Source: Chitinophaga sp. SYP-B3965 (lineage in GTDB: Bacteria; Bacteroidota; Bacteroidia; Chitinophagales; Chitinophagaceae). From it: 64,000 nucleotides of DNA. The DNA lies in assembly GCF_009647655.1 (NCBI RefSeq), contig NZ_WJFD01000001.1:3162001-3226000 (forward strand), read 5' to 3'. The notes under the pieces were generated by a model. That model saw nothing but the letters and a program-made list of their open reading frames with translations. It had not been told where the DNA came from and made no database searches. Made by a program: the position numbers and the translations under genes. Shown here piece by piece: positions 1-8,419 of this stretch (the first letter of the stretch is position 1; every line of letters starts with the position of its first letter).

Positions 1-320
1 CAGCTCATATGCAGCAGGCACATGAAAAGGCCAATAAACAACTGATGGAATTAGCTGCTAAGAAAAGCATTACAGTACCTACTGTGATTGCTCAGGGTAA
101 AGTGGATGATATCAACAGGTTACTGGAAAAAAGTGGTAATGATTTTGACAAAGCTTTTGTAGAAGAGTTGTCGGACAAACATGAAAAAGCCATCAGGTTA
201 TTTGAAGATGCATCTAAAGATGTAAAGGACGAAGAATTAAAAGCATGGTTTTCCAAAACCCTTCCGGAATTGAGGAATCACCTGGAAATGGTGAAGAAGG
301 AACAGGCTAAATTGAAATAA
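1..320 (+). CDS. DUF4142 domain protein, C-terminal part (5' end outside window)
   Basis: The frame is open from the window edge, so the ATG at 9 is probably internal and the N-terminus (signal peptide and first helices) lies upstream. What remains is about 105 residues, highly charged and helical, with the pattern of the DUF4142 four-helix family: a helix ending in HEKANKQLMELAAKK, a short IxVP turn, then two long helices rich in Lys and Glu. Family members are usually exported proteins of unknown function related to ferritin-like bundles. The stop TAA is at 318-320 and a terminator follows. Family assignment is moderate because only the C-terminal half is visible. Confidence 0.7.
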   Translation, partial: AHMQQAHEKANKQLMELAAKKSITVPTVIAQGKVDDINRLLEKSGNDFDKAFVEELSDKHEKAIRLFEDASKDVKDEELKAWFSKTLPELRNHLEMVKKEQAKLK

Positions 321-425
321 TTACGCAGCTTCTTATTAGAGGGTGGCCTCAAAGCCTGAGATTACACCTTTTGTACCTGCTCTGGATAATCCCAGCGAAG
401 GAATTGAGAAGCATCGCGTATAAAG

Positions 426-454
426 CTCCGGTCTGTAAGGGCCGGAGTTTTTTT
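426..454 (+). terminator. Rho-independent terminator after the DUF4142 gene
   Basis: CTCCGGT (426-432) pairs with GCCGGAG (441-447) around an 8-nt loop, followed by a run of seven T from 448. It overlaps the 3' end of the converging gene at 453-1085. Confidence 0.7.
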
Positions 455-1085
455 ATTTCTTTTTTTCCAGTGCATTGATCTTCTTTTCCTGCTCCTCTAC
501 TTTTTTATTCAGATCGATGATATAAAGCGTGAGCTCTTCTATTTTCTGCAACAGTTTAGTTTGGTTATCTCCTACATCCAGTCCTTCCTGCTGCATTGTT
601 GTGGCTGGTTGAATACCGGGTAAGTGACGATGTTCTTTTACGTACTTTCCCAATGCAGGCAAAGACATCAGGCTGTATGTGGAATCAAATACAAAGTCGG
701 CTCCTGTTGTGTTCACTACCACTTTATCCGCCCTGATCTTTCCGGCAACATCTAATTTATAGGTGGCATTGGCTTGTGTGATTTTGCCGATCAGCACATT
801 TCCGTTATCGGAATTGATGAAGAACGCTGCCCCTCCCCATACGCCATCGGCCTTCCTCCATCCACCAATAGCAAAGTCCCGCTTGAAATAGGTTAAAGTA
901 TAAGCGTCAGGAAGAGAACTGGAAACCCAGCCGCCGGTAACATAACTTCCCCTGCCAATCATTCCTATATAATCGGTAGGTCCTTCCTGCACGGTTATTT
1001 GCTGAGTTGTTACCGGTGTAAGAGTCTGGGCATTTGTGTTGCAAAAAAGGAAACAACACAAGAAAAGGGATAGGATCTTTTTCAT
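453..1085 (-). CDS. Secreted protein with S74/tail-fibre-like C-terminus
   Basis: A 210-residue protein with a clear signal peptide (MKKILSLFLCCFLFCNTNAQ). The middle holds a typical 'YKLDVAGKIRADKVVVNTTG' segment. The C-terminus carries DFVFDSTYSLMSLPALGKYV, a HLPGIQPA motif and a coiled coil (KLLQKIEELTLYIIDLNKKVEEQEKK). This arrangement is very common in Bacteroidota and resembles the trimerising intramolecular-chaperone end of phage tail fibres (peptidase S74-like), but no catalytic Ser/Lys site was recognised. It stands alone, with terminators on its 3' side. Role is unknown; surface or extracellular fibre-like protein is an inference. Confidence 0.75.
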   Translation of the reverse strand: MKKILSLFLCCFLFCNTNAQTLTPVTTQQITVQEGPTDYIGMIGRGSYVTGGWVSSSLPDAYTLTYFKRDFAIGGWRKADGVWGGAAFFINSDNGNVLIGKITQANATYKLDVAGKIRADKVVVNTTGADFVFDSTYSLMSLPALGKYVKEHRHLPGIQPATTMQQEGLDVGDNQTKLLQKIEELTLYIIDLNKKVEEQEKKINALEKKK

Positions 1086-1134
1086 GGTATAATGAGTTAA
1101 CTGTTAATAGGAGACCTAAAATAAAGAATCCCTT

Positions 1135-1926
1135 TTAAAACTTCAACGTAAAATGCTGTTTTTCCTTAAACCCTTCCCGCAGAAAAATAAGGCCAATAAA
1201 GAAGAGATCAATAGATAAGGTAGTAGCAGGATGCCCTTTGATAGTTTCCCAGGCACGTTCCATCCCATCCGTCCAATGTACATCATCAAAGATCAGTACG
1301 GCGGAAGGTTTTACTTTTTTGATACACTCCAGGTAGTATTGTACAGTGGGGTCTTCCCGGTGATTGCCGTCAATGTATATTAAGTCTGGCGGAGGGATTT
1401 CGTTCAATAACTGAGGCAATACGGTATCAAAATTCCCGATATGCTGCTGAATGTTCTTTAAACCTAAGGTTTCGAAGTTCTTAGCAGCGCGGGCTGCAAT
1501 ATTGGGGCAGCCTTCTATTGTATGCACCTTTGCCCCTGCAGTGGCCATATAAGCGGTAGAAAGGCCCATAGAGGTACCCAGTTCCAGCACGGTAACCGCA
1601 TTAAAGCGTTTAACCAACCTGTGAAACAATTGCCCGAATTTGGGCGGTTTAGCAGCATGCCGTACAATATCCCTGATCTTGCGGGTATTGGTAGCGCCCA
1701 TTAAGGAACCGGCCCCCAGGTCTGTTACCTCGATCACATCCTGGCTTTGCAGTAATTGCCGCCGCAGCGCTTCAATAGACGCATATTCAGGACGGGGTTT
1801 GCGGTCATAAAGCACTTCATCCAGTAACGCATAAGCGAACGGAGAATGCAAACCATGCCGGTTACCTGCCGTAAAGCGGTACCGGATATATTTCCTGGCT
1901 AATGCAACCTGGTGCTGTAAACTCAA
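1135..1926 (-). CDS. Class I SAM-dependent methyltransferase
   Basis: 263 residues. The central part has the SAM-binding motif I VLELGTSMGLSTAYMA, the acidic motif II 'VHTIEG', a post-I region with DLIYIDGNHRE, and FDDVHW near the end, the pattern of the O-methyltransferase-like Methyltransf_24 group. The substrate cannot be read from sequence. It follows the glycosyltransferase gene with one base between the stop and this start, so the two are almost certainly cotranscribed and may act on the same lipid-linked or surface glycan (inference). It starts with ATG at 1926; translational coupling with the upstream gene is likely. Confidence 0.8.
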   Translation of the reverse strand: MSLQHQVALARKYIRYRFTAGNRHGLHSPFAYALLDEVLYDRKPRPEYASIEALRRQLLQSQDVIEVTDLGAGSLMGATNTRKIRDIVRHAAKPPKFGQLFHRLVKRFNAVTVLELGTSMGLSTAYMATAGAKVHTIEGCPNIAARAAKNFETLGLKNIQQHIGNFDTVLPQLLNEIPPPDLIYIDGNHREDPTVQYYLECIKKVKPSAVLIFDDVHWTDGMERAWETIKGHPATTLSIDLFFIGLIFLREGFKEKQHFTLKF

Positions 1927-1927
1927 A

Positions 1928-2665
1928 TTAATAGATTTTTGCCTTGATCAGCCCCCATTTATGCAGGCGGTGTTGCACGGAAACCCGCAATACACCTAAT
2001 CCATATATGCTGCTGCGCTTGAAATTGATGCTGGAAGCACCTTCAAAATATTTGGTAGGACAAGTTACTTCTGCAATATCATACCCTTTCATAAACACCT
2101 GGGACACCATTTCATTGTCGAAAACGAAATCATCGTTATTCGCCATATAATTGATATTCCGGAGCACTTCCGCAGAAAATGCCCTATATCCCGTATGATA
2201 CTCACTTAATTTCTGGCCCAGCAGGATATTCTGGGTAAGGGTGAGCATCCGGTTAAAGATATACTTATACATAGGCATACCACCCTTGAGGGCTCCTTTG
2301 CCCAGGATACGCGAACCGAATACGGCCGGGTATACATCATTGGCAATGATGCTGCTCATGGCAAGAATAAGCTTTGGTGTATACTGATAATCAGGATGTA
2401 CCATGATCACGATATCTGCCCCCAGCTCCAATGCCTTATTATAACAGGATTTTTGGTTCCCGCCATAACCCTTGTTGGCATCATGGCGTACAATGTGCCG
2501 GATGCCTAATTTACGACCTACATCCACCGTGTCATCCTTACTGGCATCATCCACCAGCACCACTTCATCCACTACATCCATTGGTATTTCGAGATAGGTC
2601 TTTTCAAGGGTGAGTGCAGCATTATAAGCTGGCAACACTACCACTACCTTTTTATTATTGAGCAT
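1928..2665 (-). CDS. Glycosyltransferase family 2 (DPM1/undecaprenyl-phosphate transferase-like)
   Basis: 245 residues with a GT-A fold: VVVVLPAYNAALTLEKT at the N-terminus, VDEVVLVDDASKDDTV for nucleotide binding, NKGYGGNQKSCYNKAL, and a metal-site region reading MVHPDYQY where the family usually has D-x-D. There is no membrane anchor domain, so this is the soluble DPM1-like type that transfers a sugar to a polyprenyl phosphate or protein. The variant HPD at the DxD position is shared by many GT2 proteins. It is the first gene of a two-gene unit with the methyltransferase. The exact donor and acceptor are unknown. Confidence 0.8.
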   Translation of the reverse strand: MLNNKKVVVVLPAYNAALTLEKTYLEIPMDVVDEVVLVDDASKDDTVDVGRKLGIRHIVRHDANKGYGGNQKSCYNKALELGADIVIMVHPDYQYTPKLILAMSSIIANDVYPAVFGSRILGKGALKGGMPMYKYIFNRMLTLTQNILLGQKLSEYHTGYRAFSAEVLRNINYMANNDDFVFDNEMVSQVFMKGYDIAEVTCPTKYFEGASSINFKRSSIYGLGVLRVSVQHRLHKWGLIKAKIY

Positions 2666-2738
2666 GAATCAAGGGTGATTTAGGCTGCAAAGGTATAAAA
2701 ATACTCCTAATGCATAAGTAGCTATATACAATTCTTAC

Positions 2739-2769
2739 TTTTATGCAGTAGAATTAATTCTTATCTTTG
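2739..2769 (+). promoter_or_regulatory. Predicted Bacteroidota promoter for the gene at 2835
   Basis: The -7 element TATCTTTG (2762-2769) matches TAnnTTTG exactly. A weak -33 element TTTT lies at 2739-2742 with a 19-base spacer. It leaves a 5' leader of about 60 bases. Confidence 0.45.
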
Positions 2770-2834
2770 TGGCTTGGCGATTTTTTGGCATTATATTTTC
2801 TTAAGGTTTTCTTAATTTAAAAGGACATTCAAGC

Positions 2835-4055
2835 ATGCTGAAGCTAATTAGATGGATGATGCCATTGTTGATGACAGGACTAGTGACATTGAAGGTATCT
2901 GCCCAGGTAGACCCGGAAAAGAAAGCCGAGGTTAAAACGGCGGATACCACACTCAAGAAGATCCTGGACGATCTTCAAAGGGTGGCAGACAGTGATAAAC
3001 AGAATTCCCAGGCTATTGAATCATTATCAAGAGGCCGGGAATTCGACAATATCACTAAGTACAACCTGGTCAAGAACAACCTCATCCAGGCATCCGAAAC
3101 CTACTATTTGTTGAACAAAAAGATCATTGACCTGAAATCCAGGACCACTACCAGTAACCTGGATGTGTTCATTACCTCCCTCAACAACCCGGAGAGTAAG
3201 GAATTAGGGTTCTCCCTGAGCGACCGTGTAGTGGAACTGGTGGAAAAGATCATCCTCAAAGGCAAATCTGATAAGAATGAACGGAATACCAAACTGGTAG
3301 AATCCACTAAGTCCATTATCAATAGCCCTATCTTTAAAAGTTTTACTTCCCTCACCCCTCCCCTGGCCATCGCCAGCTCCGTGATGGGCTTCCTGCACAG
3401 CGTAAGCCAAAGCAATAAGGCTATCAATCATAAACTGCTCCAGGAATTTGAGAAGGAACTGAACAAGTACGTGATCTATTACACCGCCCTGAATGATGCC
3501 AACCAGAAGTTTGAATTTGGGTTGAATTTCAATAAGGACCAGCTTTCTCTGCTGCAGGACAATATGTATGATCACCTGGCTTTCACTGCCAACGTGCTCA
3601 AAATGCCATTGCCCGCCCGCGGTAATAAAACCATTGCAGAATCTTTGAACGATTACTTCATTGATTTCAAGAAAGAAAAAGTAATAGACTACTTCGCCAA
3701 ACTGGAAGAGAAATATACAAAGGGAAAAAAGATAGACTATGAAAGTTTGCTGAATGATAATATGAACCTGAAAGAGGCCAACAACCAGCTGGAAGACCTC
3801 ATTCTGCAAACTAAACGTTTCGAGAACCTTTATAATGAGTATTTCAGCCTGCTGGACTCTTATTATACCAAAGTGAACCATTCTCTCCGCCTGGCACAGG
3901 ATAATTCCCTGGCTGACAGAGCGATCGTAGAGGCCAAACAAAATGAATTCCGCCAGCTGAAAAATGAAGCGGTACAGGAGATCCAGTCTTCTATCAATAT
4001 GCGGGAACTCACTATCAACGTAGAAAAAGTGAAATACCGTTACAGGATATTCTAA
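2835..4055 (+). CDS. Unknown exported all-helical protein with a central hydrophobic segment
   Basis: 406 residues; I do not recognise the family. Residues 1-23 form a signal peptide ending near VSAQ. The rest is almost entirely predicted helix, rich in Asn, Lys, Leu and Glu, with coiled-coil stretches near 305-345 (NLKEANNQLEDLILQTKR) and at the end. One hydrophobic stretch (about 166-190, FKSFTSLTPPLAIASSVMGF) interrupts the helices in the middle. A long helical bundle with one central hydrophobic patch recalls alpha-pore-forming proteins, but also many periplasmic helical proteins, so no function is assigned. It is monocistronic, with its own promoter candidate and terminator, and precedes oxyR on the same strand. 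Confidence 0.75.
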   Translation: MLKLIRWMMPLLMTGLVTLKVSAQVDPEKKAEVKTADTTLKKILDDLQRVADSDKQNSQAIESLSRGREFDNITKYNLVKNNLIQASETYYLLNKKIIDLKSRTTTSNLDVFITSLNNPESKELGFSLSDRVVELVEKIILKGKSDKNERNTKLVESTKSIINSPIFKSFTSLTPPLAIASSVMGFLHSVSQSNKAINHKLLQEFEKELNKYVIYYTALNDANQKFEFGLNFNKDQLSLLQDNMYDHLAFTANVLKMPLPARGNKTIAESLNDYFIDFKKEKVIDYFAKLEEKYTKGKKIDYESLLNDNMNLKEANNQLEDLILQTKRFENLYNEYFSLLDSYYTKVNHSLRLAQDNSLADRAIVEAKQNEFRQLKNEAVQEIQSSINMRELTINVEKVKYRYRIF

Positions 4056-4074
4056 ATCTTACACAACATAAAGG

Positions 4075-4104
4075 AAAGCGGATCGGAAACGGTCCGCTTT
4101 TTTT
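4075..4104 (+). terminator. Rho-independent terminator
   Basis: AAAGCGGATC (4075-4084) pairs with GGTCCGCTTT (4091-4100), ten pairs including one G-U, with the T run continuing to 4104. It separates the unknown exported protein from oxyR. Confidence 0.8.
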
Positions 4105-4165
4105 AATCACATTTTACACACCCGGCCCCACCCAATCCCCTTTTAATGCCTAATTTTGCCCCATT

Positions 4166-5116
4166 ATGACCACAGTACAACTCGAATATGTAGTGGCGGT
4201 AGACACCTACCGGAGTTTTGTGACAGCCGCAGACAAATGTTTTGTAACACAACCTACGCTCAGCATGCAGATCCAGAAACTGGAAGATGAACTGGGTGTG
4301 AAGATATTTGACCGGAGCAAGCTTCCGGTAGTACCCACAGAAATAGGCATGGCCGTTATAGCCCAGGGGCGGGTGATCCTGAAAGAAAGTGCCCGCATCC
4401 GGGAGATCATTGCAGATCAGAAGAAAGAGATCCAGGGTACGCTTAAAGTAGGCATCATTCCTACATTGGCGCCATACCTGCTACCCCGTGTGCTCACTTC
4501 TTTCATGAAGAAATACCCGAAGGTGAAACTGGAAGTATGGGAATACTCTACAGAACAGATCATCACCTTACTGAAACAGGAACAGCTGGATTGCGGCCTC
4601 CTGGCCACCCCGCTGCATAATACACACCTGGAAGAACATCCTTTGTTCTATGAAACGTTTGTGGTGTTCACCGCCAAAAGCAACAAGCTCTCCGATAAAA
4701 AGGTGATCCTGCCGGAAGACCTGGATACCAAAGACATCTGGCTGCTTAATGAAGGCCACTGCATGCGCAACCAGGTGCTCAATATCTGCCGGGATAAATT
4801 CAGCATGGGAGAATTCAGGAACCTGGAATATAATACCGGCAGTGTGGAAACACTCAAACGCATGGTAGAGCTCAATGAAGGTTACACCATCCTGCCGGAA
4901 CTATCCTTGCAGGACCTGAGCGCCAAACAAATGAACATGGTGCGCTTTTTTAAGACGCCTGAGCCCGTTAGGGAGATCAGTCTTGTCACACACCGCTATT
5001 TCATTAAACAAGGCGTAATAGAGGCCTTTAAGAAAGAGATCCTGGCAAATGTACCGGAGAAGATGAAGGTGAAGAAAACGAAGAAGGTGATAGATATTGT
5101 GATAGATAAAAAGTAA
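4166..5116 (+). CDS. oxyR: LysR-family peroxide sensor OxyR
   Basis: 316 residues. The N-terminal winged helix (residues 1-60) reads LEYVVAVDTYRSFVTAA...QPTLSMQIQKLEDELGVKIFDR. The regulatory domain contains Cys199 and Cys208 in NEGHCMRNQVLNIC, the same motif, spacing and numbering as the redox cysteines of E. coli OxyR, which form a disulfide on oxidation by H2O2. This makes OxyR a firmer call than a generic LysR regulator. The C-terminus is extended by a Lys-rich tail (KMKVKKTKKVIDIVIDKK). A -7 element TAATTTTG at 4151-4158 lies only about 8 bases before the ATG, so the mRNA is probably near-leaderless. No catalase or peroxidase gene is adjacent, so it must act at a distance. Confidence 0.9.
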   Translation: MTTVQLEYVVAVDTYRSFVTAADKCFVTQPTLSMQIQKLEDELGVKIFDRSKLPVVPTEIGMAVIAQGRVILKESARIREIIADQKKEIQGTLKVGIIPTLAPYLLPRVLTSFMKKYPKVKLEVWEYSTEQIITLLKQEQLDCGLLATPLHNTHLEEHPLFYETFVVFTAKSNKLSDKKVILPEDLDTKDIWLLNEGHCMRNQVLNICRDKFSMGEFRNLEYNTGSVETLKRMVELNEGYTILPELSLQDLSAKQMNMVRFFKTPEPVREISLVTHRYFIKQGVIEAFKKEILANVPEKMKVKKTKKVIDIVIDKK

Positions 5117-5168
5117 TATCAGTTTCAGGTAATAAAGTGTTTGTAAAACGGATAAAGTGTTAGTGTTT

Positions 5169-5203
5169 TTTGGCCCTGCTCCCAAAGAAAGAAAGTAGTT
5201 TTG
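5169..5203 (+). promoter_or_regulatory. Predicted promoter for the DUF6934-like gene
   Basis: TTTG at 5169-5172 and a perfect -7 element TAGTTTTG at 5196-5203, spacer 23 (slightly long). The start codon at 5234 lies about 30 bases downstream. Confidence 0.5.
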
Positions 5204-5233
5204 TGGTAAGATTTGTTAACCTAAATAAGTACA

Positions 5234-5998
5234 ATGTATACTTACGATAGTATTTATGAGCCAAAGCAATTAAAATATGATGTAGCACAAAATATAAAGG
5301 ATGATGTGGTTAGATACATTTTCATCAGTAAGGGAGAAAGAAATATATTGAAAGTGATTGATTATTCTTTTATGGAAGAGTTGAACGGAAAGAAGCTTTT
5401 CAACTTTGGGTTTGGGAATTATGATTTCGAAACAGATATAATAGAAGATATTGAGCTGTCAAATAACGGAGACACATATAAGGTATTTAATACTGTTCTG
5501 AGTACAGTTCCGCTTTTCTTTGAAATACATAGCAATGCTATTATAATGATTGAAGGAAGCGACAGTGGCCCCGAATTTCTTGATAAGTGCCGTGCTAATT
5601 GCAGAAAAAACTGTGCAGATATCTGCAAAAATGCGAATAGAAGAATAAATATCTATAGAGGATATGTAAACAAACATTATGATACATTAAAAATGGATTA
5701 TACTTTCTACGGTGGATTAGATAGCACTGATAACAAACCAACACTGATCGATTATATGCCGGATCACAAACAGGAATCAATTATTCTCATGAAAAATAAA
5801 AACCAACATAGTATGAAAGTCGAAGAGAATCAAACCCAGGAGGTGATGGAACCAACTTCAGCCGAAGAAATGATTGCATTGTTCCTGGAAAGGAGAAAAC
5901 AAAACCCGGACGTAGACCTCTTTGCCAAACAAAATGCGAGAATGAGGGAGAAAATAAAAGGCCTTGTACTACCTGATCACCTCAGATTGGATCTATAA
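5234..5998 (+). CDS. DUF6934-like protein with a CxxxCxxxCxxxC helix
   Basis: 254 residues, no signal peptide. The first 110 residues (YIFISKGERNILKVIDYS, KLFNFGFGNYDFETD, SNNGDTYKVFNTVLSTVPLFF, IIMIEGSDS) follow the pattern I associate with DUF6934, a Bacteroidota family of unknown function. After the GSDS motif there is an unusual Arg/Lys-rich segment with cysteines at 119, 123, 127 and 131, spaced every fourth residue. The C-terminal 50 residues (EEMIALFLERRKQNPDVDLFAKQNARMREKI...) are a separate helical tail. The gene is visibly more AT-rich than its neighbours, which may mean transfer. It is a single-gene unit between its own promoter and a terminator. Family assignment is moderate; function is unknown. 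Confidence 0.6.
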   Translation: MYTYDSIYEPKQLKYDVAQNIKDDVVRYIFISKGERNILKVIDYSFMEELNGKKLFNFGFGNYDFETDIIEDIELSNNGDTYKVFNTVLSTVPLFFEIHSNAIIMIEGSDSGPEFLDKCRANCRKNCADICKNANRRINIYRGYVNKHYDTLKMDYTFYGGLDSTDNKPTLIDYMPDHKQESIILMKNKNQHSMKVEENQTQEVMEPTSAEEMIALFLERRKQNPDVDLFAKQNARMREKIKGLVLPDHLRLDL

Positions 5999-6009
5999 TT
6001 CAAGGCATT

Positions 6010-6051
6010 AAAAAAGGGGTAACCGGAACATATTCCAATTACCCCTTTTTT
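6010..6051. terminator. Bidirectional terminator
   Basis: Perfect 13-bp arms at 6010-6022 and 6039-6051 (AAAAAAGGGGTAA and its complement) with a second small stem GGAA/TTCC inside the loop. It has A and T runs on both sides and sits between converging genes, so it can serve both. Confidence 0.85.
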
Positions 6052-6065
6052 ATAATTCAATAAGT

Positions 6066-8201
6066 TTAGTTCTCCTTATTCTTCGCATCCGTGTAGTTGT
6101 TCTTCAACTTCGGATAAGATTGCAGGATCAGGTCGTTCATCACATTCACCGCTTCGCTCAGATAAGCGTCTTTCGTACGGGCCTTTAACCAGTCTTTATT
6201 ACGCGCTAACTTCACGGTATCAGTACCCATCTTGGTGAGGTCTACTTTCAGGCTGTTAATGTTCAGGGCCTGCACTTTATCATTCACCGCATCATAACGT
6301 TTCAGCGCTGCTGCATTCTTCTTCTGATCTGCTTTGTAAGAAGTCAGGTCCAGCGGATAAGTTTTCTGCTCTTCCAGTTTCTTCAGCGTAGCAATGTTAT
6401 CGTTGATGATCTTGAATGCTTCGTTATTGGCTACACGTTTAGCGCTGTTCGCTTTCAGTGTTTTCACATCCACAGGGTCCTGCCATACAGTGTAGTCTGC
6501 CTTAGGGATCACATCCCATTTCAGGGCATCTTCATCTTTGCGCTCACCTACTTCATAATATGGAGAAGGCAATACAACATCAGATTCAACACCTTTCAAC
6601 TGTGTGGAACCACCATCTGCACGATAGAACTTCTGTACCGTCAGTTTGATAGCGCCAAGGCTGCCACCAATATCTGTCCGTACAAAATTGTCCAGCTCCA
6701 GCAAACGCTGTACAGTGCCCTTACCAAAAGTAGAAGGGCTGCCAATGATCACCGCACGTTTGTAATCCTGCATGGCAGCTGCCATGATCTCAGAAGCAGA
6801 AGCGCTGAATTCGTTCACCATAATGGCAAGCGGACCATCGTACTGTACATTTTTATCGCGATCTTTTTGTTGTTGTGTTTCACCACCACGGGAACGTACC
6901 TGTACCATAGTTCCTTCCGGAACGAACAGGCCGGCCATTTTGATCACATCTGGCAGGGAACCGCCACCATTGAAACGGAGGTCCAGGATGATGCCATCCA
7001 CTTTTTCTGCTTTCAGTTTTTTGATCTCTTCGGCTACGTCATCATAAGAGAAAGAACCCTGACGGTCGTTGAAGTCCGCATAGAACTCAGGCAGATAAAT
7101 GTACCCGATCTTATGCTGACCGGTGATAACGGCAGACTTGGCAAAAGTATCGTCCAGTTTGATCTCATCACGCAGCAGGCTAACCACTTTGGTGGTACCG
7201 TCTACACTCTTCACCGTTAAACGCACTTCCGTTCCTTTATTACCACGGATCAGGGTTACTGCTTCATCCACGGCAAAACCGCCGATGTCTACAGGTTCCT
7301 GGTCTCCCTGTGCTACTTTCAGGATCACATCGTCTGCTTTCAGTTGCCCTTGTTTCCAGCTGGGGCTGCCTGTTACGATGCTCACGATCTTGATACGCCC
7401 TTCATCTTCTCTCAGCTGTGCGCCGATACCGAAGAACTTACCAGCCATCTGCTCCTGGAAAGCACGTTTCTCTACAGGAGGCATATAATCTGTATGGGGG
7501 TCCATCGTAGTGGTGATGGCATTTACATACATGGAGAAACGATCATCTTCTTTCATGCGGTTCTTCAACCGGTCAAAATAACGATCGTATACTTTTTTCA
7601 CTTTGGCGCGGGCTTCTGCTTCCAGCGCTGCATCCGTTTTACCGGTCTTTTCTTTTTCGCGCTGTTCGATCAGGTCCGCATATTTTTCCAGTGTGCGTAA
7701 CTTCAGTGATTTACGCCAGGCTTCTGTGCGGGCTGCTGCATCTGCAGGCCAGTCCATCGTTTCCGGATCTACCACGATAGTTTCCTTATTGGAAAAATCG
7801 AAAGGTTTATCCAGGATAACAGGATAGATAGCGGCTGCTTCGGTTATCCTTTGGCGGATGATCACGTTCGTTTTTGCAAACAGATCCAGCGGGGCGCCGT
7901 TCAGTTCGTCATCCACATGTGTTTCCAATGGTTTGAGCGCATCAATATCGCTCTTCATGAAGAATTTCTTCTCACCATCCAAACTCCGCATGTATTTCTT
8001 AAATACCTGTTTGGAGAAAGCATCGTCTATGGGTTTCGGCTGGTAATGCCCCTCTTTCAGGATCTGGCCTACGAGGGTCATAATAGCTTCATATCTTCCC
8101 GGCGGATCGTCTGTACCACCAATCTTTGCGAAGGCAAATATTCCTGCCGAGATGCTGATCAGCATGATCGGTACTATCACTTTCAATTTCATCTGATTCA
8201 A
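6066..8201 (-). CDS. prc: C-terminal processing peptidase, S41 family (Prc/Tsp type)
   Basis: 711 residues, the size of the long Prc subgroup. A signal/anchor segment covers residues 8-26. The N-terminal helical domain (about 35-235) is followed by a PDZ domain (about 250-340, FFGIGAQLREDEGRIKIVSIVTGSPSWKQG). The protease core has DGIILDLRFNGGGSL, the catalytic Ser468 within NEFSASASEI and the general-base Lys494 within TFGKGTVQ. The C-terminal 150 residues are the DUF3340-like helical extension. Such enzymes degrade or trim periplasmic proteins from the C-terminus. It is monocistronic on the minus strand. Confidence 0.92.
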   Translation of the reverse strand: MNQMKLKVIVPIMLISISAGIFAFAKIGGTDDPPGRYEAIMTLVGQILKEGHYQPKPIDDAFSKQVFKKYMRSLDGEKKFFMKSDIDALKPLETHVDDELNGAPLDLFAKTNVIIRQRITEAAAIYPVILDKPFDFSNKETIVVDPETMDWPADAAARTEAWRKSLKLRTLEKYADLIEQREKEKTGKTDAALEAEARAKVKKVYDRYFDRLKNRMKEDDRFSMYVNAITTTMDPHTDYMPPVEKRAFQEQMAGKFFGIGAQLREDEGRIKIVSIVTGSPSWKQGQLKADDVILKVAQGDQEPVDIGGFAVDEAVTLIRGNKGTEVRLTVKSVDGTTKVVSLLRDEIKLDDTFAKSAVITGQHKIGYIYLPEFYADFNDRQGSFSYDDVAEEIKKLKAEKVDGIILDLRFNGGGSLPDVIKMAGLFVPEGTMVQVRSRGGETQQQKDRDKNVQYDGPLAIMVNEFSASASEIMAAAMQDYKRAVIIGSPSTFGKGTVQRLLELDNFVRTDIGGSLGAIKLTVQKFYRADGGSTQLKGVESDVVLPSPYYEVGERKDEDALKWDVIPKADYTVWQDPVDVKTLKANSAKRVANNEAFKIINDNIATLKKLEEQKTYPLDLTSYKADQKKNAAALKRYDAVNDKVQALNINSLKVDLTKMGTDTVKLARNKDWLKARTKDAYLSEAVNVMNDLILQSYPKLKNNYTDAKNKEN

Positions 8202-8230
8202 TTACGAATTACCAATTACGAATTTCGAAT
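8200..8230. repeat. AATTACGAAT-type intergenic repeat, left copy
   Basis: AATTACGAATTACC followed by AATTACGAATTTCGAAT, that is, two or three tandem ATTACGAA units directly upstream of the S41 protease start. A related copy in inverted orientation lies at 8385-8412, so the two bracket the intergenic region. Confidence 0.6.
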
Positions 8231-8384
8231 GGTTGTTCGGTTCGTGTTTCTCTACCAAATATAAACTTATTCACGCAGCCCATAAGAGTTGCAAGGTGTT
8301 TTAACAAAATATTACTATCCAAATAGTTGCAAATATGATGCGTAAAACAATTACAAATTACCACTAATATGCCTCAATTCACCA

Positions 8385-8412
8385 CTCGTAATTCGTAATA
8401 GATAATTCGTGG
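8385..8412. repeat. AATTACGAAT-type intergenic repeat, right (inverted) copy
   Basis: CTCGTAATTCGTAAT then AGATAATTCGTGG: the reverse complement contains ATTACGAATTACGA, matching the left copy at 8200-8230. It lies just outside the stop codon of the sugar dehydrogenase gene. Confidence 0.6.
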
Positions 8413-8419
8413 ATCAATT

